NCBI RefSeq assembly: GCF_036320965.1
Contig: NC_092236.1
Span: 14,765,518 to 14,829,517 of the forward strand
DNA length: 64,000 nucleotides
Reading direction: 5' to 3'
Source of the DNA: Panulirus ornatus
Lineage: Eukaryota > Arthropoda > Malacostraca > Decapoda > Palinuridae
Of this stretch, positions 62,945-64,000 are shown one piece after another. Numbering within the stretch: position 1 is the first letter of the stretch; each line of letters opens with the position of its first letter. A program made the translations under genes and the position numbers. The notes under the pieces were generated by a model. The model was given only the letters and a program-made list of their open reading frames with translations. It did no database searches and had not been told where the DNA came from.

Positions 62945-64000
62945 CCAACCCCTTGAAAAAGCAAGATAAGAAGACCTGTAAAAATAATGTTATCAGGACA
63001 TAGTGTCGTCAGATAAGGCGGACGTGTGAATCTGTGGATGATGCAAGGAGGGGCAAGGTCGGAGTTGAATTTGTCATCCAGAACCATCTGGAGGAACAGA
63101 ACGAGACGCGAGAAGATGGTTTCCCCACACGACCCCACCTAGAATCAGTTTCAGCTTTTCATTTTCTTTTTCAAACACCTATCGCGAATATGAATGTCCT
63201 TAGGGTAAAATGCAAAAATCTTTCTAGTTTTAGGAAAAGTCGCTAACTTGATGAATGAAGCGACACAAGAAAAGCCAGTTGTTCTCCTCACCAGTGTGCA
63301 GTTAAACATGAAACAAAAGCAAATGTTTCCTACCTTTACCTCTGGACGACTAATAGGAAATGATTCCGACGAAGTATCAATTATTTTTCTTGACAGTCTT
63401 CAGGAAAATCTCTCGTTTAGAACATAGGGAAGGAAAAAGAAAATGCTTGGAAAAGAAACACGCCATAAATCCCCCAGAAACATCTCGTTTGAGTCCTTAA
63501 CACCTGAAGGTTTCCTAAGTACCGTAGTAGTAGAAGCGTCAGTGGAGCACCACCTGCCCCGGTCGGTGGCCGGGAAACATGCGAGGCGAAGCCTGCATTA
63601 ATTTGCCTGATCAGATGTGAGGCCTTTGTTGTGGTCTCCGAGGCAGCTGACGGCGGGCGGAGGTGGAGACGGGTAAAGGCGGAGGTGTGGGTGCTGCGTC
63701 TCAGCTGGGAGAAGGAGGAGGAGGAGGAGGAGGTAGAGTTTGGTTTGGAGGCGGAGGGAGGAAGGAGATCCTTCGGCTGGTGGTGGAGGGTGGAGAGGAT
63801 CGTCGGCTCGGGGCGGAGGTGGGAGACGGCTGAGAGATGGTGGAGATCCTCTGCTAGCGCCGGACGCAGTGTGGAAGAGGGAATCTTGGAGGAGGAGAAG
63901 GAGAAGAAAACTAGTGAAAATGAAAGCAAAGAAGATTAGAATGAAGAAGGAAAACGTATGAAATATAAACTAAAAAAAAAAAAAATGAGAGGTTCAGTAT
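62943..64000. other. Anonymous stretch with GGA-rich end
   Basis: Purine-rich block 63650-63960 including (GGA)n near 63711-63731. Open frames there reflect composition. No gene recognised. Confidence 0.45.

Noticed and set aside
63631..63961. Glu/Arg/Trp-rich frames at the right edge
   Set aside because: GGA-rich purine strand keeps frames open. No domain.

Overview
The window looks like repeat-rich nuclear DNA of an arthropod, most plausibly a decapod crustacean. This is inferred from very dense dinucleotide microsatellites, 5'-truncated LINE copies of a type common in crustaceans, and tRNA-derived SINEs. No operons, bacterial ribosome-binding sites or long host genes are visible. I recognise no intact host protein-coding gene. 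Nearly all long open frames are translations of (TA)n, (CA)n, (CT)n or (TTC)n repeats, or belong to retroelements.

Names used here: LN-1 to LN-6 are copies of one non-LTR retrotransposon family. HS-1 to HS-7 are copies of a short (about 240 bp) hairpin-rich SINE-like family. C is an unclassified dispersed repeat. D is a short degenerate dispersed repeat that usually abuts (GT)n or (TA)n.

Layout. 0-7 kb: a LINE tail, LN-1, a tRNA-SINE, LN-2, HS-1 and element C, most of them bordered by (TA)n. 7-20 kb: mostly anonymous sequence with microsatellites, a (CTA)n array with internal duplication, and minisatellites of 38/42 bp and 53 bp. 20-24 kb: HS-2 inside (AGT)n, a decayed RTE-like LINE, HS-3 and an old decayed LN copy. 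24-28 kb: a tRNA-SINE and anonymous DNA. 28.5-41.8 kb: a tandem segmental duplication (units A and B) bordered by direct LN-3, LN-4 and LN-5. Unit B carries many small indels and a 0.9-kb A/C-rich insert, so an assembly or polishing artefact must be excluded. 42-52 kb: LN-5, HS-4, a decayed Jockey/I-like LINE, LN-6, HS-5, an HS-6/C chimera and HS-7. 52-57 kb: pyrimidine-rich DNA including a 0.6-kb (TTC)n tract. 57.66 kb: two perfect CRE palindromes beside E-boxes. 61-62.2 kb: a 34-bp minisatellite of 35 indel-free units with a higher-order pattern.

The most interesting system is the LN/HS pair. The LINE and the short hairpin family end in the same small hairpin (an outer CGCU stem and an inner CUCGC/GCGGG stem), as expected if HS uses the LN machinery. 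HS also contains a three-segment nested hairpin and has no visible tRNA promoter boxes. All well-preserved HS copies border microsatellite DNA at one or both ends. LN falls into two subfamilies that differ jointly in stop-codon position and in an internal 3'UTR segment.
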